DNA of 64,000 nt from Syntrophorhabdaceae bacterium PtaU1.Bin034 (GCA_002067405.1 MVRP01000001.1:1-64000); one strand, 5' to 3'. Shown: positions 39,364-48,213, counted from the stretch's first letter. Translations and numbers: made by a program. The notes: generated by a model not told the origin, from the letters alone.

Positions 39364-41105
39364 CCAGACAGATCAGTCTCAAGGTCAAGAACGTTGACAC
39401 GATCATACCCGTGTCGCGGGTCAGCACGGAGGTTTTCAAGACAGGACAATGGAGCTCGAAAAAACCTTCCTATCAACAGAAACTTTCTCCCTGCCGCCAG
39501 GCATGTCCCACAGGAAACAATATTCCGGCAATGCTCTCTTATGCGGCACAAGGAGACTTTGATACTGCCCTTGCGGTTCTCCTTGGCGAAAACCCGCTGC
39601 CGGGAGTCTGCGGGAGGGTCTGTTACCACCCTTGCCAGGCGAAGTGCAACAGGAACGAGTTTGACGAGGCCGTAGAGATCCGGTCCCTTGAGCGGGCCAT
39701 AGCGGATCTGGGTAAAGCCGTTCCGGCGATCTGCAGCAACCCCAAAGAGGCGAAAACGACTGTGGCCGTCATCGGGTCAGGGCCTGCCGGGCTCTCGGCT
39801 GCCTATTTCCTGAGGCTCTTCGGCCACAAGGTCACGATCTTTGAAGCAAGGCCGGAGCCGGGTGGCGTGCTCAGGTACGGCATACCAGAATACCGGCTCC
39901 CGAAAGAGATCCTGTCAAGAGAAATTGGGCGCGTGCTTGACCTCGGCATAGACCTGAAAGTAAACGAGAAGATTGGCGGTGACAGGTTTGGAGATATGCA
40001 AAAACGCTTTGCGTACCTCTTTCTGGGTACCGGCGCTTGGCTGCCCCGGAAGCTTGACGCTGTCTTCGACAGCCCGGGGTCCGTCATGTACGGCCTTGAT
40101 TTTCTCTCCCACGAAAGAAAGAAGGAATTCTGCGAGGGCAAAAAAAATATCCTTATCATAGGAGGGGGAGACGTGGCCGTGGACGTGGCGAGAACGGCGC
40201 GCCGCTTGTGCAGTGGCGACGCAGTGATCACCATGGTTGCCCCCGAGAAGGAAGACGAGTTTCCCGCAATCCCTGAGGGTGTGGGAGAGGCCCGGGACGA
40301 GGGGATCAGAATAATAGGCGAATACCGGCCCGTGCAGTTTCCGGGCGGGAAGTGCGTCGGGCCGGTGAGGCTGGCCAGGACAAAGGTCGAAAAAAACCCC
40401 GTCACGGGCAACTACGTGCTCTCACCGGGCAAGGGAGACGATCTTCTCCTAGACGCTGACCTTGTACTCCTCGCGATCGGCCAAGTCGCCGATACAGGGC
40501 AATATATCCCGGGAATAGTGGACAATGGCTCTTCACGGGTACTCATCGACAACCTCGGCATGACCTCGTCGCCCCGGTTTTACGCAGGCGGCGACCTCAT
40601 CGGGCAGAGACCTGCGGTAGCTGATGCCATACTGTCGGGCAAGCGGGCTGCCCTTTCTATCCATCTTAAGGCCAACGGGTATGATGGGGAAAGGATCATA
40701 CAGGCCGTGACCCTCGGTCAGGGACCAAGCCTTTCAGTGCGCGCCTTCGTGGACGACGGCAGGATCGACCTCGGGAAGATAGTGCAGTTTGCGGATCTGA
40801 ACACCCTGTCCTACCGGGAGGTAAAACCCAATAGGCAGCCGAAATCGCCCGTTCACACACGGGTGACCGGTTTCAATGAGGTGAACCTGGGGCTTGACAG
40901 GCAAGGGGCAACGGATGAGGCGAAGCGCTGCTTCTACTGCGGCTCCTGTATAGGCTGCGATTTGTGTTTCTATCTCTGCCCCGATATTTCCATCACAAAA
41001 GAGGGCGACAGGATGTACCGCGTAAAGAATGACTATTGCAAGGGGTGCAGCATTTGCGCGACTGTTTGCCCCCGTCACGTCATAGAGGTGGAGGACAGCG
41101 TATGA
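39360..41105 (+). CDS. Fused GltD-like flavoprotein and di-[4Fe-4S] ferredoxin subunit (581 aa)
   Basis: Residues about 40-120 are an N-terminal iron-sulfur domain (CRQACPTGNNIP, CGRVCYHPCQAKC) as in glutamate synthase small chains. An FAD/NAD(P)-binding pair follows (VIGSGPAGLSAAYFL, FEARPEPGGVLRYGIPEYRLP, IIGGGDVAVDVARTA). The C-terminus is a ferredoxin with two clusters (CFYCGSCIGCDLCFYLCP and CKGCSICATVCP). In phenylglyoxylate:acceptor oxidoreductase the flavoprotein and the ferredoxin are separate subunits; here they are one chain. It would pass electrons between the TPP core and NAD(P). It overlaps the genes on both sides by 4 nt. Confidence 0.88.
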   Translation: MTRQISLKVKNVDTIIPVSRVSTEVFKTGQWSSKKPSYQQKLSPCRQACPTGNNIPAMLSYAAQGDFDTALAVLLGENPLPGVCGRVCYHPCQAKCNRNEFDEAVEIRSLERAIADLGKAVPAICSNPKEAKTTVAVIGSGPAGLSAAYFLRLFGHKVTIFEARPEPGGVLRYGIPEYRLPKEILSREIGRVLDLGIDLKVNEKIGGDRFGDMQKRFAYLFLGTGAWLPRKLDAVFDSPGSVMYGLDFLSHERKKEFCEGKKNILIIGGGDVAVDVARTARRLCSGDAVITMVAPEKEDEFPAIPEGVGEARDEGIRIIGEYRPVQFPGGKCVGPVRLARTKVEKNPVTGNYVLSPGKGDDLLLDADLVLLAIGQVADTGQYIPGIVDNGSSRVLIDNLGMTSSPRFYAGGDLIGQRPAVADAILSGKRAALSIHLKANGYDGERIIQAVTLGQGPSLSVRAFVDDGRIDLGKIVQFADLNTLSYREVKPNRQPKSPVHTRVTGFNEVNLGLDRQGATDEAKRCFYCGSCIGCDLCFYLCPDISITKEGDRMYRVKNDYCKGCSICATVCPRHVIEVEDSV

Positions 41106-42253
41106 GAGAGCTCCTATCGGGCAACTACGCCATCGCCGAGGCCGTGAAAATGACGAAAGCGCAGCTTATTCCGGCCTACCCTATCACGCCGCAGACGCCG
41201 ATTTACGAGAGGCTCTCCGAGATGGAATCCCGGGGGGAGCTGCCGGGGACCATGGTGCGGGTGGAGTCGGAGCATTCCGCAATGGCCATGTGCATTTCAG
41301 CGTCTCTTGGCGGGGTCAGGGTCTTCACCGCCACCTCATCCCAAGGCATCGCGCTCATGCACGAGATGCTTCACTTCGCCTCGGGCAACAGGGTACCCGT
41401 GGTGATGGGCTGTGTCAACAGGGTCCTAGCCGCACCTTGGTCTTTCGGAAGTGATCAGACCGATACCCTGTCACAGCGGGACACGGGATGGATGCAGTTC
41501 TACTGTGAAGACAACCAGGAGGCGTTCGACACCGTTATCCAGGCTTACCGGATCTCAGAGGCAACGCTCCTGCCTTCGATGGTCATTATCGACGCATTCT
41601 TCAACTCCCATTTTATCGAACCCATGGAGGTGCCCGATCAGGCGGATATCGATCTCTTCCTGCCGTCCCCTGCCCTTCCTGAACGCTTCGACCTTGACAA
41701 TCCTGCCTTTGTCTCCAATGTGGTGACCGCGGGGACGCAGTTCTTCCCCTTCAGGCAGGCAGCCTTTCAGGACATGGAAAATGCACGGGGGGTCATCAGG
41801 GAGGTAGACGAGGAGTATAAGGCACAGTTCGGCAGGGGTTACGGCATGGTGGAGGCAGTACGGACCGATGATGCCGAGTTGGTCCTCGTCACGAGTGGCT
41901 CTATGACGAGCACCGCCCGAGTGGCACTGGACGGATTGAGAGCGAAGGGGTATAACGTGGGGCTCCTGAAGATCAAAGTCTTCAGGCCGTTTCCAAAGAT
42001 CGAGATCCGGAACATCCTCCAGAACGTAAAAAAGGTTGTCGTCATTGACAGGAACATTTCGCTCGGGAAGGAAGGCATCTTCTGCCAGGAACTGAAATCG
42101 GCGATAGTCAATTCGAAGGCTATGCCGCAGGTTTACGGCTACATTGCAGGCCTCGACGGGGTCGATGTCTCTCCTGAAATCATCGAGGGCATCTGCATGG
42201 ACGTATCGAACAAAGAGACACCGGACGATCTGCCCGTATGGGTGAGGGGATAA
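41102..42253 (+). CDS. 2-oxoacid:acceptor oxidoreductase, alpha subunit (383 aa)
   Basis: The pyrimidine-binding and middle domains of the TPP enzyme: GNYAIAEAVKMTKAQLIPAYPITPQTPIYE, RVESEHSAMAMCISASLGGVRVFTATSSQGIALMHEM and the C-terminal LVTSGSMTSTARVALDGL. The conserved Pro-Ile-Thr-Pro of the PFOR family is present. The ATG at 41102 overlaps the previous stop (ATGA); an earlier in-frame start lies inside that gene and is rejected. Confidence 0.9.
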   Translation: MRELLSGNYAIAEAVKMTKAQLIPAYPITPQTPIYERLSEMESRGELPGTMVRVESEHSAMAMCISASLGGVRVFTATSSQGIALMHEMLHFASGNRVPVVMGCVNRVLAAPWSFGSDQTDTLSQRDTGWMQFYCEDNQEAFDTVIQAYRISEATLLPSMVIIDAFFNSHFIEPMEVPDQADIDLFLPSPALPERFDLDNPAFVSNVVTAGTQFFPFRQAAFQDMENARGVIREVDEEYKAQFGRGYGMVEAVRTDDAELVLVTSGSMTSTARVALDGLRAKGYNVGLLKIKVFRPFPKIEIRNILQNVKKVVVIDRNISLGKEGIFCQELKSAIVNSKAMPQVYGYIAGLDGVDVSPEIIEGICMDVSNKETPDDLPVWVRG

Positions 42254-42257
42254 GAGC

Positions 42258-43136
42258 ATGGAAACTCAGAATATCTTTGAAGACCGGATAAGATCAGGGC
42301 ACATGGCCTGTCCGGGGTGCGGGGTGGCGATTGCGATGAGACTCGTCCTCCGTGCCCTCGGGCCCAAAACCTTGGCCGTCATCATTCCCTCCTGCTCAAG
42401 CATAATCGCCGCAACTTATCCTCATAGCTCGCTTCGGGTTCCCGCCTTTCACGGCACCTTCGAAACAGCGGCACCAACGGCAGCCGGACTTTCATACGCC
42501 ATGAAGATACGGGGTAAGAAGGACATTGCGGTCGTTGCCTTCGCCGGCGACGGGGGCACTTTTGATATCGGGTTGCAGTCCCTCTCCGGTACCGCGGACA
42601 GGAACGAAGATTATATTTACGTCTGTCTCGACAACGAGGCCTACATGAACACGGGTATCCAGGCGAGTTCGGCGACACCCGAGCACGCCTGGACGATCAC
42701 CACGCCATCGGGGAGGGCTGCCAGGAAGAAGAACATTATGGAAATAATGGCCGCCCATCGCATCCCCTACGCTGCCACGGCCTCCATAGGGTATCCCCGG
42801 GACCTGATGGATAAGGTGCAGAAGGCGAGAAGCATCGAGGGGACCAAATTTATCCATATTCTCACGCCCTGCGCGACCGGCTGGAGGATGGCAGAAAACC
42901 TCACCGCAGAATCTGCCATGTTGTCGGTAGAGACTAGGCTTTTCCCCCTTTACGAAGTATTTAACGGCAGAACATACAAAATAACCTATGAACCTCGAGG
43001 CCTACCCATTCACGAGTATCTTCGGATCCAAGGGAGATACCGCCACCTGGGCCAGGAACAGACGGCGCATATGCAGGCAGAGATCAATGAGGAATGGGAG
43101 AACCTCAAAAAACGGGCCGTCGGCTGTCCGGCGTGA
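42258..43136 (+). CDS. 2-oxoacid:acceptor oxidoreductase, beta subunit (292 aa)
   Basis: The TPP-binding subunit. HMACPGCGVAIAMRL and CSS carry cluster-ligand Cys, and AFAGDGGTFDIGLQSLSGTADRNEDYIYVCLDNEAYMNTG is the TPP/Mg motif (GDG...N). It completes the gamma, fused delta/epsilon, alpha, beta set. The substrate is not set by sequence; the layout resembles phenylglyoxylate and indolepyruvate-type enzymes, and an aromatic 2-oxoacid is plausible. Confidence 0.9.
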   Translation: METQNIFEDRIRSGHMACPGCGVAIAMRLVLRALGPKTLAVIIPSCSSIIAATYPHSSLRVPAFHGTFETAAPTAAGLSYAMKIRGKKDIAVVAFAGDGGTFDIGLQSLSGTADRNEDYIYVCLDNEAYMNTGIQASSATPEHAWTITTPSGRAARKKNIMEIMAAHRIPYAATASIGYPRDLMDKVQKARSIEGTKFIHILTPCATGWRMAENLTAESAMLSVETRLFPLYEVFNGRTYKITYEPRGLPIHEYLRIQGRYRHLGQEQTAHMQAEINEEWENLKKRAVGCPA

Positions 43137-43297
43137 CCCGGTAACGGGATTATAAGAGATGAGGGGTCTGGAGCAGAGCTACCGGACGGCGGAGTGAAGA
43201 TGGATGTGGAAGCATTGTCTTGTGGTGTGGTTTCCCGCCACATTGATGGGAGGATGAGGAATTCTTACGACCGGAATGATCGCCGGGAGGAGGCCTT

Positions 43298-44578
43298 ATG
43301 AGCTACTATTTGAATTATGAGGGTGGTAGAATCGATTTTTCCTTGCCGTCAGGCTGGAATGTGCTTACATGTCAGGATTGCTCCGCTGTCGCTCAGGTAG
43401 AAGACGTTGAGAAAGAGATTAACCGGGCCCTGGATGACCCGATCGGGTCCCCACCCCTTGAAGAGCTTGGCAAACCCGGGATGGACGCGGTCGTGCTTTT
43501 CGATGATATTCAGAGACCGACCCCGGCCCATCTCGCTTTTCCGCACATTCTTGACCGGCTTAATAGGGCAGGGATCCCTGATGAACGGATAAGCGGTGTT
43601 TGTGCGTTAGGAACACACCCGCTCCATACTCAAGAACAACTGGAAAAAAAGGCAGGAAAGGAGGCGTTTCGACGCCTTCAGGGCAGAATTTATAACCATG
43701 ATCCTCATTCCGGCGAAAACATTCTCATCGGCAGAACAGGTAAAGGAACAGTAGTCGAGGTAAACAGGCTTGTTGCCCGAAGCGATCTAGTTGTCGGCAT
43801 AGGCGAGTGTATGCCTCACCCCTGCTCTGGGTTTGGGGGAGGCTGCAAGATCATTATGCCCGGAGTATCGTCCTACCGGTCCGTGGCAGACCATCACTAC
43901 ACGTGGATGCGTCATCCGAACAGCAAGTTGAATTTACTCGGCGGAAATCCCTTTTATGAAGACATTGTGGAAGCAGGACGTTTAAGCAGGCTCAGTTTCA
44001 AGCTTGATTTCATCATGAATGAAAAACATGGAGTAATCAAGACCTTTGCGGGCGATCCTGTGGCGGAACATCAAAAGGCGTCGGAGTACGCTGCATCTCT
44101 TTATCTGGTTCCGTTGTCCAGGCGGCCCGACGTGGTGATAACCTCGGCGGCTCCGCTTGAAATCGGGGTTAACGCCACGAAATCCCTCATGAACGCCAGT
44201 TTTGCCGTGAGGACGGGCGGCACCATTATATGGGTCGCGTCTCAAAAGAATGCAGGTTCGATTATGCCGCTCGTTCAACAGATGGCTACAAAGGAGAGCG
44301 CAAACGACTACCATCGCAGGCTGATACAGGGCGATATCCCTGATCATCTCAAAACCTTCGGCATTTCATTCATTATGATGGTGGTTATTTTCAAGGAACT
44401 ATCAGAGAAGTTCGATGTCGTCCATGTGACTGAAGCTTTGACGAAAGAGCAGGTGGAGATGATGAATTTCACCTACGTTTCAAGTCTTGATGAAGCAGTG
44501 TCGAACACGTTCGGGAAAATGACCTCGGCCGATGTAGCGATCTTTCCATCAGGGGGTAGTGCCATTCCGGTCATATGA
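43298..44578 (+). CDS. LarA-family nickel-pincer racemase-like protein (426 aa)
   Basis: A lactate-racemase-family (DUF2088) protein. The key residues of LarA appear at nearly the same positions: DDIQRPTP (Asp70, Arg73), GTH (His107), HPCSGFGGGCKIIMPG (His174, Lys184 that carries the cofactor) and DHH (His199/200). So it may racemise or epimerise a 2-hydroxyacid, but other members have other substrates. The cofactor genes larB, larC and larE are not in the window. The GlcD remnant overlaps its stop by 4 nt, and the oxidoreductase genes are just upstream, pointing to 2-hydroxyacid use. Confidence 0.8.
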   Translation: MSYYLNYEGGRIDFSLPSGWNVLTCQDCSAVAQVEDVEKEINRALDDPIGSPPLEELGKPGMDAVVLFDDIQRPTPAHLAFPHILDRLNRAGIPDERISGVCALGTHPLHTQEQLEKKAGKEAFRRLQGRIYNHDPHSGENILIGRTGKGTVVEVNRLVARSDLVVGIGECMPHPCSGFGGGCKIIMPGVSSYRSVADHHYTWMRHPNSKLNLLGGNPFYEDIVEAGRLSRLSFKLDFIMNEKHGVIKTFAGDPVAEHQKASEYAASLYLVPLSRRPDVVITSAAPLEIGVNATKSLMNASFAVRTGGTIIWVASQKNAGSIMPLVQQMATKESANDYHRRLIQGDIPDHLKTFGISFIMMVVIFKELSEKFDVVHVTEALTKEQVEMMNFTYVSSLDEAVSNTFGKMTSADVAIFPSGGSAIPVI

Positions 44579-45141
44579 CCCCGAGAGGTGGCGGCACCAA
44601 TGTGAGCGGGGGTTCAATTCCCATCTTGGGTGGTGTTGTTCTCTGTCTTTCGAAGATGAACGCCATAAGAAAAATAGATAAAGAAAACATGTTGGCTACG
44701 GTGGAAGCGGGTGTCGTGCTTCAGGATTTAACCGTTCAACTGGCAAAGAAAGGTCTCTTCTTTCCTCCAGATCCGCAGAATTTTTTTGGTGCGACCATCG
44801 GGGGCATGATTGCCGAAAATGCTGGTGGCCCCGCTTGTCTCAAATATGGCGTGACAAAACACCACGTTTTCGCAATGGAAGTCGTTCTGCCTACCGGTGA
44901 AGTAGCACAGCTTCTCCATATCATGATGAGCAAAGTCATGGATGAGATCTTTCAGTCAGCTGTCACATTAGGAGGCGTCATATCGGGCGAACACGGGATA
45001 GGGCTCGAGAAACAGAAGTTCTTCACAAAAACTGTAGACCCTGCGGTGCTGACCATGATGAAGAAAGTCAAGACCCTCCTGGATCCGAACAACATCATGA
45101 ACCCTGGGAAGATCTGGAGCGACGCTGTTACGGGTCCGTAA
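44575..45141 (+). pseudogene. GlcD-type FAD-linked dehydrogenase, internally deleted (188 aa)
   Basis: The frame starts inside the FAD-binding domain (PRGGGTNVSGGSIP, LFFPPDPQNFFGATIGGMIAENAGGPACLKYG, VVLPTGEVA). It then jumps at about residue 112 straight into the far C-terminus (MDEIFQSAVTLGGVISGEHGIGLEKQKF, LDPNNIMNPGKIW). Full-length GlcD proteins are about 460 aa, so about 80 N-terminal and 200 central residues are missing, including the substrate domain. The frame is nevertheless open and coupled to the racemase gene. It is most likely a remnant of a D-2-hydroxyacid dehydrogenase. Confidence 0.75.
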
Positions 45142-45191
45142 AGACAAGAACTTTGTTTGATAGAAACCTCGCCGAAAGGAAGCAGTGGAAA

Positions 45192-45885
45192 ATGAACCGG
45201 AGAATTGCCGGGGCCATTTGGGAAGAGGCAAAGGCGGGGTGGCCCATATGCGTGGGATATTTCCCGGCCGGCCTCGCGTTTGGTGTTGTCGCTCAAAAAG
45301 CAGGCTTAAATCCTGCTGAAATCGGCTTCATGTCCTTATTGGTATTTGCGGGTAGTACACAGTTTGTGGCCGCCTCCATGCTTGGCGTCGGCGCAGGCAT
45401 CGCTCCCATCGTCCTGACTACCTTTACAATCAATCTGCGTCACGTGCTTATGAGCTCGGCACTTGCCACACATCTGAGCAAAGTGAGAAGAGCCTGGATC
45501 TTTCTCTTCGCTTACGGGGTCACCGATGAGAGCTTCGCGCTCAATGCGTCGCGCTTTCGCTCAGGCAACTGGGACTGGCACAGCGCTCTCACGGTTAACC
45601 ATATGTCAAATCTGGCATGGGTAGGCAGTACCGTGCTTGGAGGATATGCGGGAGAATTGGTTCCTTCAGGCGCCTTCGGCATAGATTATGCCCTCAAAGG
45701 CATGCTCATCTGTCTCTTGGCATTGCAAATACGAAACCGTTATTTCTTTTTGGTGTCTGCCATTTCCGGCCTTTTGGCGGTCATGATCTGCCTGGTCATA
45801 CATTATCATTGCATCGGTGATCGCGGCCACGTTGGGCCTCGTGCTGCGAGAGCGCTGGAGCGCCCGCTTCAAATCTGGCAAATGA
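45192..45885 (+). pseudogene. azlC: AzlC family permease subunit, frameshifted near its end
   Basis: A branched-chain amino acid (or analogue) exporter subunit: GYFPAGLAFGVVAQKAGLNPAEIGFMSLLVFAGSTQFVAASML and NLRHVLMSSALATHL, DESFAL are AzlC signatures, with about six membrane segments. Up to about 45800 the frame is normal. The true C-terminus (IIASVIAATLGLVLRERW, stop TGA at 45883) is in the +1 frame, so one base is missing or two are extra near 45798-45805. As it stands the shifted frame runs without a stop into azlD, making a 341-residue fusion. The ATG at 45192 has AAGGAAG upstream. Confidence 0.75.
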
Positions 45886-46217
45886 ACATGGCAACCGATT
45901 CCCACTCCGTTTTCCTTATTCTCCTCATGAGTGCGGTGACGTATCTTCCCCGGCTGCTCCCTTTGCTCCTTCTTTCCGGAAGAAAACTTCCCCCGTGGCT
46001 CGAGGAATGGCTCGGTTTCATTCCCGCAGCAATTTTGAGTGCCCTCATTGCTCCGGGGTTGATCATCAACGAAAATATCGGGCATCCGGACTTCCTGAGC
46101 CGGGAATTGATTGTCGCGATTCCAACCTTTGTTTTTGCCCTGAAAACAGAATCCCTGGGAGGCACTGTTCTCGTAGGGATGGCACTCTACTGGTTTGCGG
46201 GGCGGTTTTACCCGTGA
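45882..46217 (+). CDS. azlD: AzlD family permease subunit (111 aa)
   Basis: Small partner of AzlC: FLILLMSAVTYLPRLLPLLLLSGRKLPPWLEEWLGFIPAAILSALIAPGLI and four hydrophobic segments. The ATG at 45882 overlaps the ancestral azlC stop (ATGA). Because of the azlC frameshift it is now also in frame with azlC. Confidence 0.85.
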   Translation: MNMATDSHSVFLILLMSAVTYLPRLLPLLLLSGRKLPPWLEEWLGFIPAAILSALIAPGLIINENIGHPDFLSRELIVAIPTFVFALKTESLGGTVLVGMALYWFAGRFYP

Positions 46218-46658
46218 AGGATTCTGCATGGTAATGAAGTGCTGCTATTTGTCAGCCCCTGCACCGCGTAGTCCTGTCCCAGGGTCCACGTGACCGGGGT
46301 ATCGGGGGTGGCTGACAATCTTCACGGGCAAGGATGGATTGAGGCTCTCATTGATGATCCGATCAACAGTTCTCAGCTTGATCGAGCGAGCCGAGCAGTA
46401 AGAACAATAGAAAGAGGAAGTTCCCAAAAAGCGCAAAATTAAACCGCCTTGTCGACTTCTTCGACACGTTATTCTTGCCATTTCACCCGTTCTCCAGTAA
46501 CATTGCCTGGACAGATCATGAGCAGCAGCGCTATGGTTGACGTTATCCTCTGAAGGGAACGGCTATGAAGTGCAGAAGGAGATGCTTATCGCTGAAAGGG
46601 GCATTTTCGGACCGGATCGATTTATTCTTTCAGCGGCAACCGAGTGAAGAGATATGAT
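46218..46658. other. Gene-poor stretch of about 430 bases
   Basis: No gene is well supported. A plus-strand frame ending at 46646 reads NGYEVQKEMLIAERGIFGPDRFILSAATE with no good start and may be the tail of a decayed gene. A 78-codon minus-strand frame (46245-46481) shows no recognisable features. No clear terminator or promoter is seen. Confidence 0.4.
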
Positions 46659-47249
46659 ATGAGCCGCTGTTCATGGCCGGGCGATGACGAGCTGATGATT
46701 TCCTATCATGACCTGGAGTGGGGCGTGCCCCTTCACGATGATCGGGCCCTGTTCGAATTCCTGGTGCTCGACGGCTTTCAGGCCGGTCTGAGCTGGAGGA
46801 GTGTGCTGCAAAGAAGGGATGCCTTCCGTCGCGTTTTCTTCGGGTTTGATCCGGATCTCGTGGCCCGGTTTTCGGAAAACGACGTTGAGCGACTACTGCA
46901 GGACAGATCGATCATCAGGAACCGCGCCAAGGTGCGGGCAGCCGTGACCAACGCGCAGGCGTTTCTGAAGGTTCGTGACGAGTTCGGCAGCTTCGATCGT
47001 TTTGTCTGGAGGTTTACCGGTAACGCGCCGTTGGTCCACCGTTGGGAGGCCATGTCGCAGATCCCCGCCCGTTCGGAGGAATCCGACCGCATGTCGCAGG
47101 AACTCGTGCAGCGGGGCTTCAAGTTTGTGGGAAGTGTGATCTGCTACGCTTTTATGCAGGCAGCGGGCATGGTGAACGACCATCTCGTGACCTGTCCCAG
47201 GTGGGCCGAGGTGCAAAACGTGACCTCTTCACCCGGCCGTCGGGATTAG
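46659..47249 (+). CDS. tag: DNA-3-methyladenine glycosylase I (196 aa)
   Basis: Removes 3-methyladenine from DNA. The typical pattern CSWPGDDELMISYHDLEWGVPLHDDRALFEFLVLDGFQAGLSW, NRAKVRAAVTNAQAF and VNDHLVTCPRW is seen; the N-terminal Cys and the C-terminal His/Cys are the zinc-snap residues. A GTG 15 nt upstream is an alternative start. Confidence 0.9.
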   Translation: MSRCSWPGDDELMISYHDLEWGVPLHDDRALFEFLVLDGFQAGLSWRSVLQRRDAFRRVFFGFDPDLVARFSENDVERLLQDRSIIRNRAKVRAAVTNAQAFLKVRDEFGSFDRFVWRFTGNAPLVHRWEAMSQIPARSEESDRMSQELVQRGFKFVGSVICYAFMQAAGMVNDHLVTCPRWAEVQNVTSSPGRRD

Positions 47250-47374
47250 GGACGTACGAATCCACAGGGACACTTTCATTCGTTCCAGCTCTAGAAGAGG
47301 ACGGGTGAAAGAAGCAGCGCGCCCTGCATGGGCGCAACACAAGCACCGGCAAGAATATAGACGGAGGAACCAAA

Positions 47375-47776
47375 ATGTCAAAGGAATGTTTTAACGTGTT
47401 TGATGAAATGTATAAGCGGAAGAAATTCACTTGGAGTGACGCGGTAAAGAAGGGCAAGGTCATCGCCATCTCGGGCACGGTAGCCACTGACGAGAACCAT
47501 CGGACTCTTTACGCGGGCGATCTGAACGCCCAGATGCGCTATATATACGAGAGCGTCAAGAACCTCCTTGAAAAGATGGGCGCAAGCATGGACGACGTCA
47601 TTAAGACGACGGATTACATTACGCCGCAGGCGGTTCCCGATTACGTGAAAACCGCCGCGATAAGGAGGGAATATTTCAAGGAAGACAGCTACCCGGCCGC
47701 CACGGGAGTTGTGGTCCACAGTCTTTTGCGCCCGGACTGGCTTATCGAAATCGAATTTCTCGCCGTTTTGGACTGA
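47375..47776 (+). CDS. RidA/YjgF family protein (133 aa)
   Basis: RidA-type enamine/imine deaminase fold: VIAISGTVATDENHRTLYAGDLNAQMRYIYESVKNLLEKMGASMDDVIKTTDYIT and YPAATGVVVHSLLRPDWLIEIEFLAVL. The catalytic Arg of true RidA (in the RPxL... segment) corresponds to RPDWLIEIE, so deaminase activity is possible. CGGAGGA precedes the ATG. It stands alone. Confidence 0.85.
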   Translation: MSKECFNVFDEMYKRKKFTWSDAVKKGKVIAISGTVATDENHRTLYAGDLNAQMRYIYESVKNLLEKMGASMDDVIKTTDYITPQAVPDYVKTAAIRREYFKEDSYPAATGVVVHSLLRPDWLIEIEFLAVLD

Positions 47777-47800
47777 TTTGAGATTAATGTTGAAAAGTTA

Positions 47801-47829
47801 TTGACTTTTTTAGCGATAGAAATAATAAT
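47801..47829 (+). promoter_or_regulatory. Promoter of the structured-RNA locus
   Basis: TTGACT (47801-47806), 17-bp spacer, AATAAT (47824-47829). Transcription would begin near 47836, directly at the first RNA element. Confidence 0.6.
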
Positions 47830-47835
47830 GTCTAA

Positions 47836-47947
47836 GATAAGGGAAAAACCCAAGCTGGGCAACGGGTCCGGAGGAACGCTCCGGAGGTGTAGTTTAGGTT
47901 GGTCGGGCCGCCATCCTGGAGATACAACTTCAGGATGGCTTTTTTAT
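47836..47947 (+). ncRNA. Attenuator-like structured RNA, copy 1
   Basis: Stem A: TCCGGAG (47867-47873) with CTCCGGA (47879-47885). Hairpin B: GGTTGG (47897-47902), loop TCGGGCCG, CCATCC (47911-47916). Terminator: GCCATCCTG (47910-47918) with CAGGATGGC (47931-47939) followed by TTTTTT. CCATCC is used by both B and the terminator, so the two exclude each other. Bases 47883-47922 are identical to the second copy. Confidence 0.65.
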
Positions 47948-47969
47948 TGCTGAGATAACGAGGACAAAG

Positions 47970-48082
47970 AACATCACAAGAAAATAGAACAGCGGGTTCA
48001 GGGATTTGTTGTTTCCCTGGAGGTGTAGTTTAGGTTGGTCGGGCCGCCATCCTGGAGAATTCTCCAGGATGGCTTCTTTTTG
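47970..48082 (+). ncRNA. Attenuator-like structured RNA, copy 2
   Basis: Same architecture 136 nt after copy 1. Stem A: TTCAGGGA (47997-48004) with TCCCTGGA (48014-48021), whose sequence differs from copy 1 but pairs. Hairpin B 48033-48052 with the same TCGGGCCG loop. Terminator: a perfect 28-bp palindrome 48046-48073, followed by TTCTTTTT. It precedes a 30-codon membrane-protein gene. Confidence 0.65.
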
Positions 48083-48120
48083 AAAGGCCAAAAACAAAAA
48101 AAAGGGGGGGGGGTAAGGGA

Positions 48121-48213
48121 ATGGACTATTTTGCAGTGATCATGATAGTCGTGGGAGTAGTGGTATTGGGCGGCATGTTCAGCATTGTGCTGTGGCAAAG
48201 CAGGAAGAAATAA
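48121..48213 (+). CDS. Single-span membrane miniprotein (30 aa)
   Basis: MDYFAVIMIVVGVVVLGGMF then SIVLWQSRKK: one transmembrane helix and a basic end, probably facing the cytoplasm. A purine-rich tract with TAAGGGA precedes the ATG. It starts about 47 nt after the terminator of RNA copy 2, so its expression should depend on read-through. Not recognised; it has the shape of small subunits of membrane complexes (KdpF- or CydX-like in size only). Confidence 0.5.
   Translation: MDYFAVIMIVVGVVVLGGMFSIVLWQSRKK

Noticed and set aside
43200..43301. 33-codon frame whose TGA overlaps the racemase-like start
   Set aside because: Weak ribosome binding site and no recognisable sequence; could be a leader peptide, but unsupported.
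46245..46481. 78-codon minus-strand frame in the gap before tag
   Set aside because: No ribosome binding site and no domain; composition like random sequence.
46530..46646. Plus-strand frame ending FGPDRFILSAATE before tag
   Set aside because: Looks like the tail of a protein, but there is no usable start and no family recognised; noted only as a possible relic.
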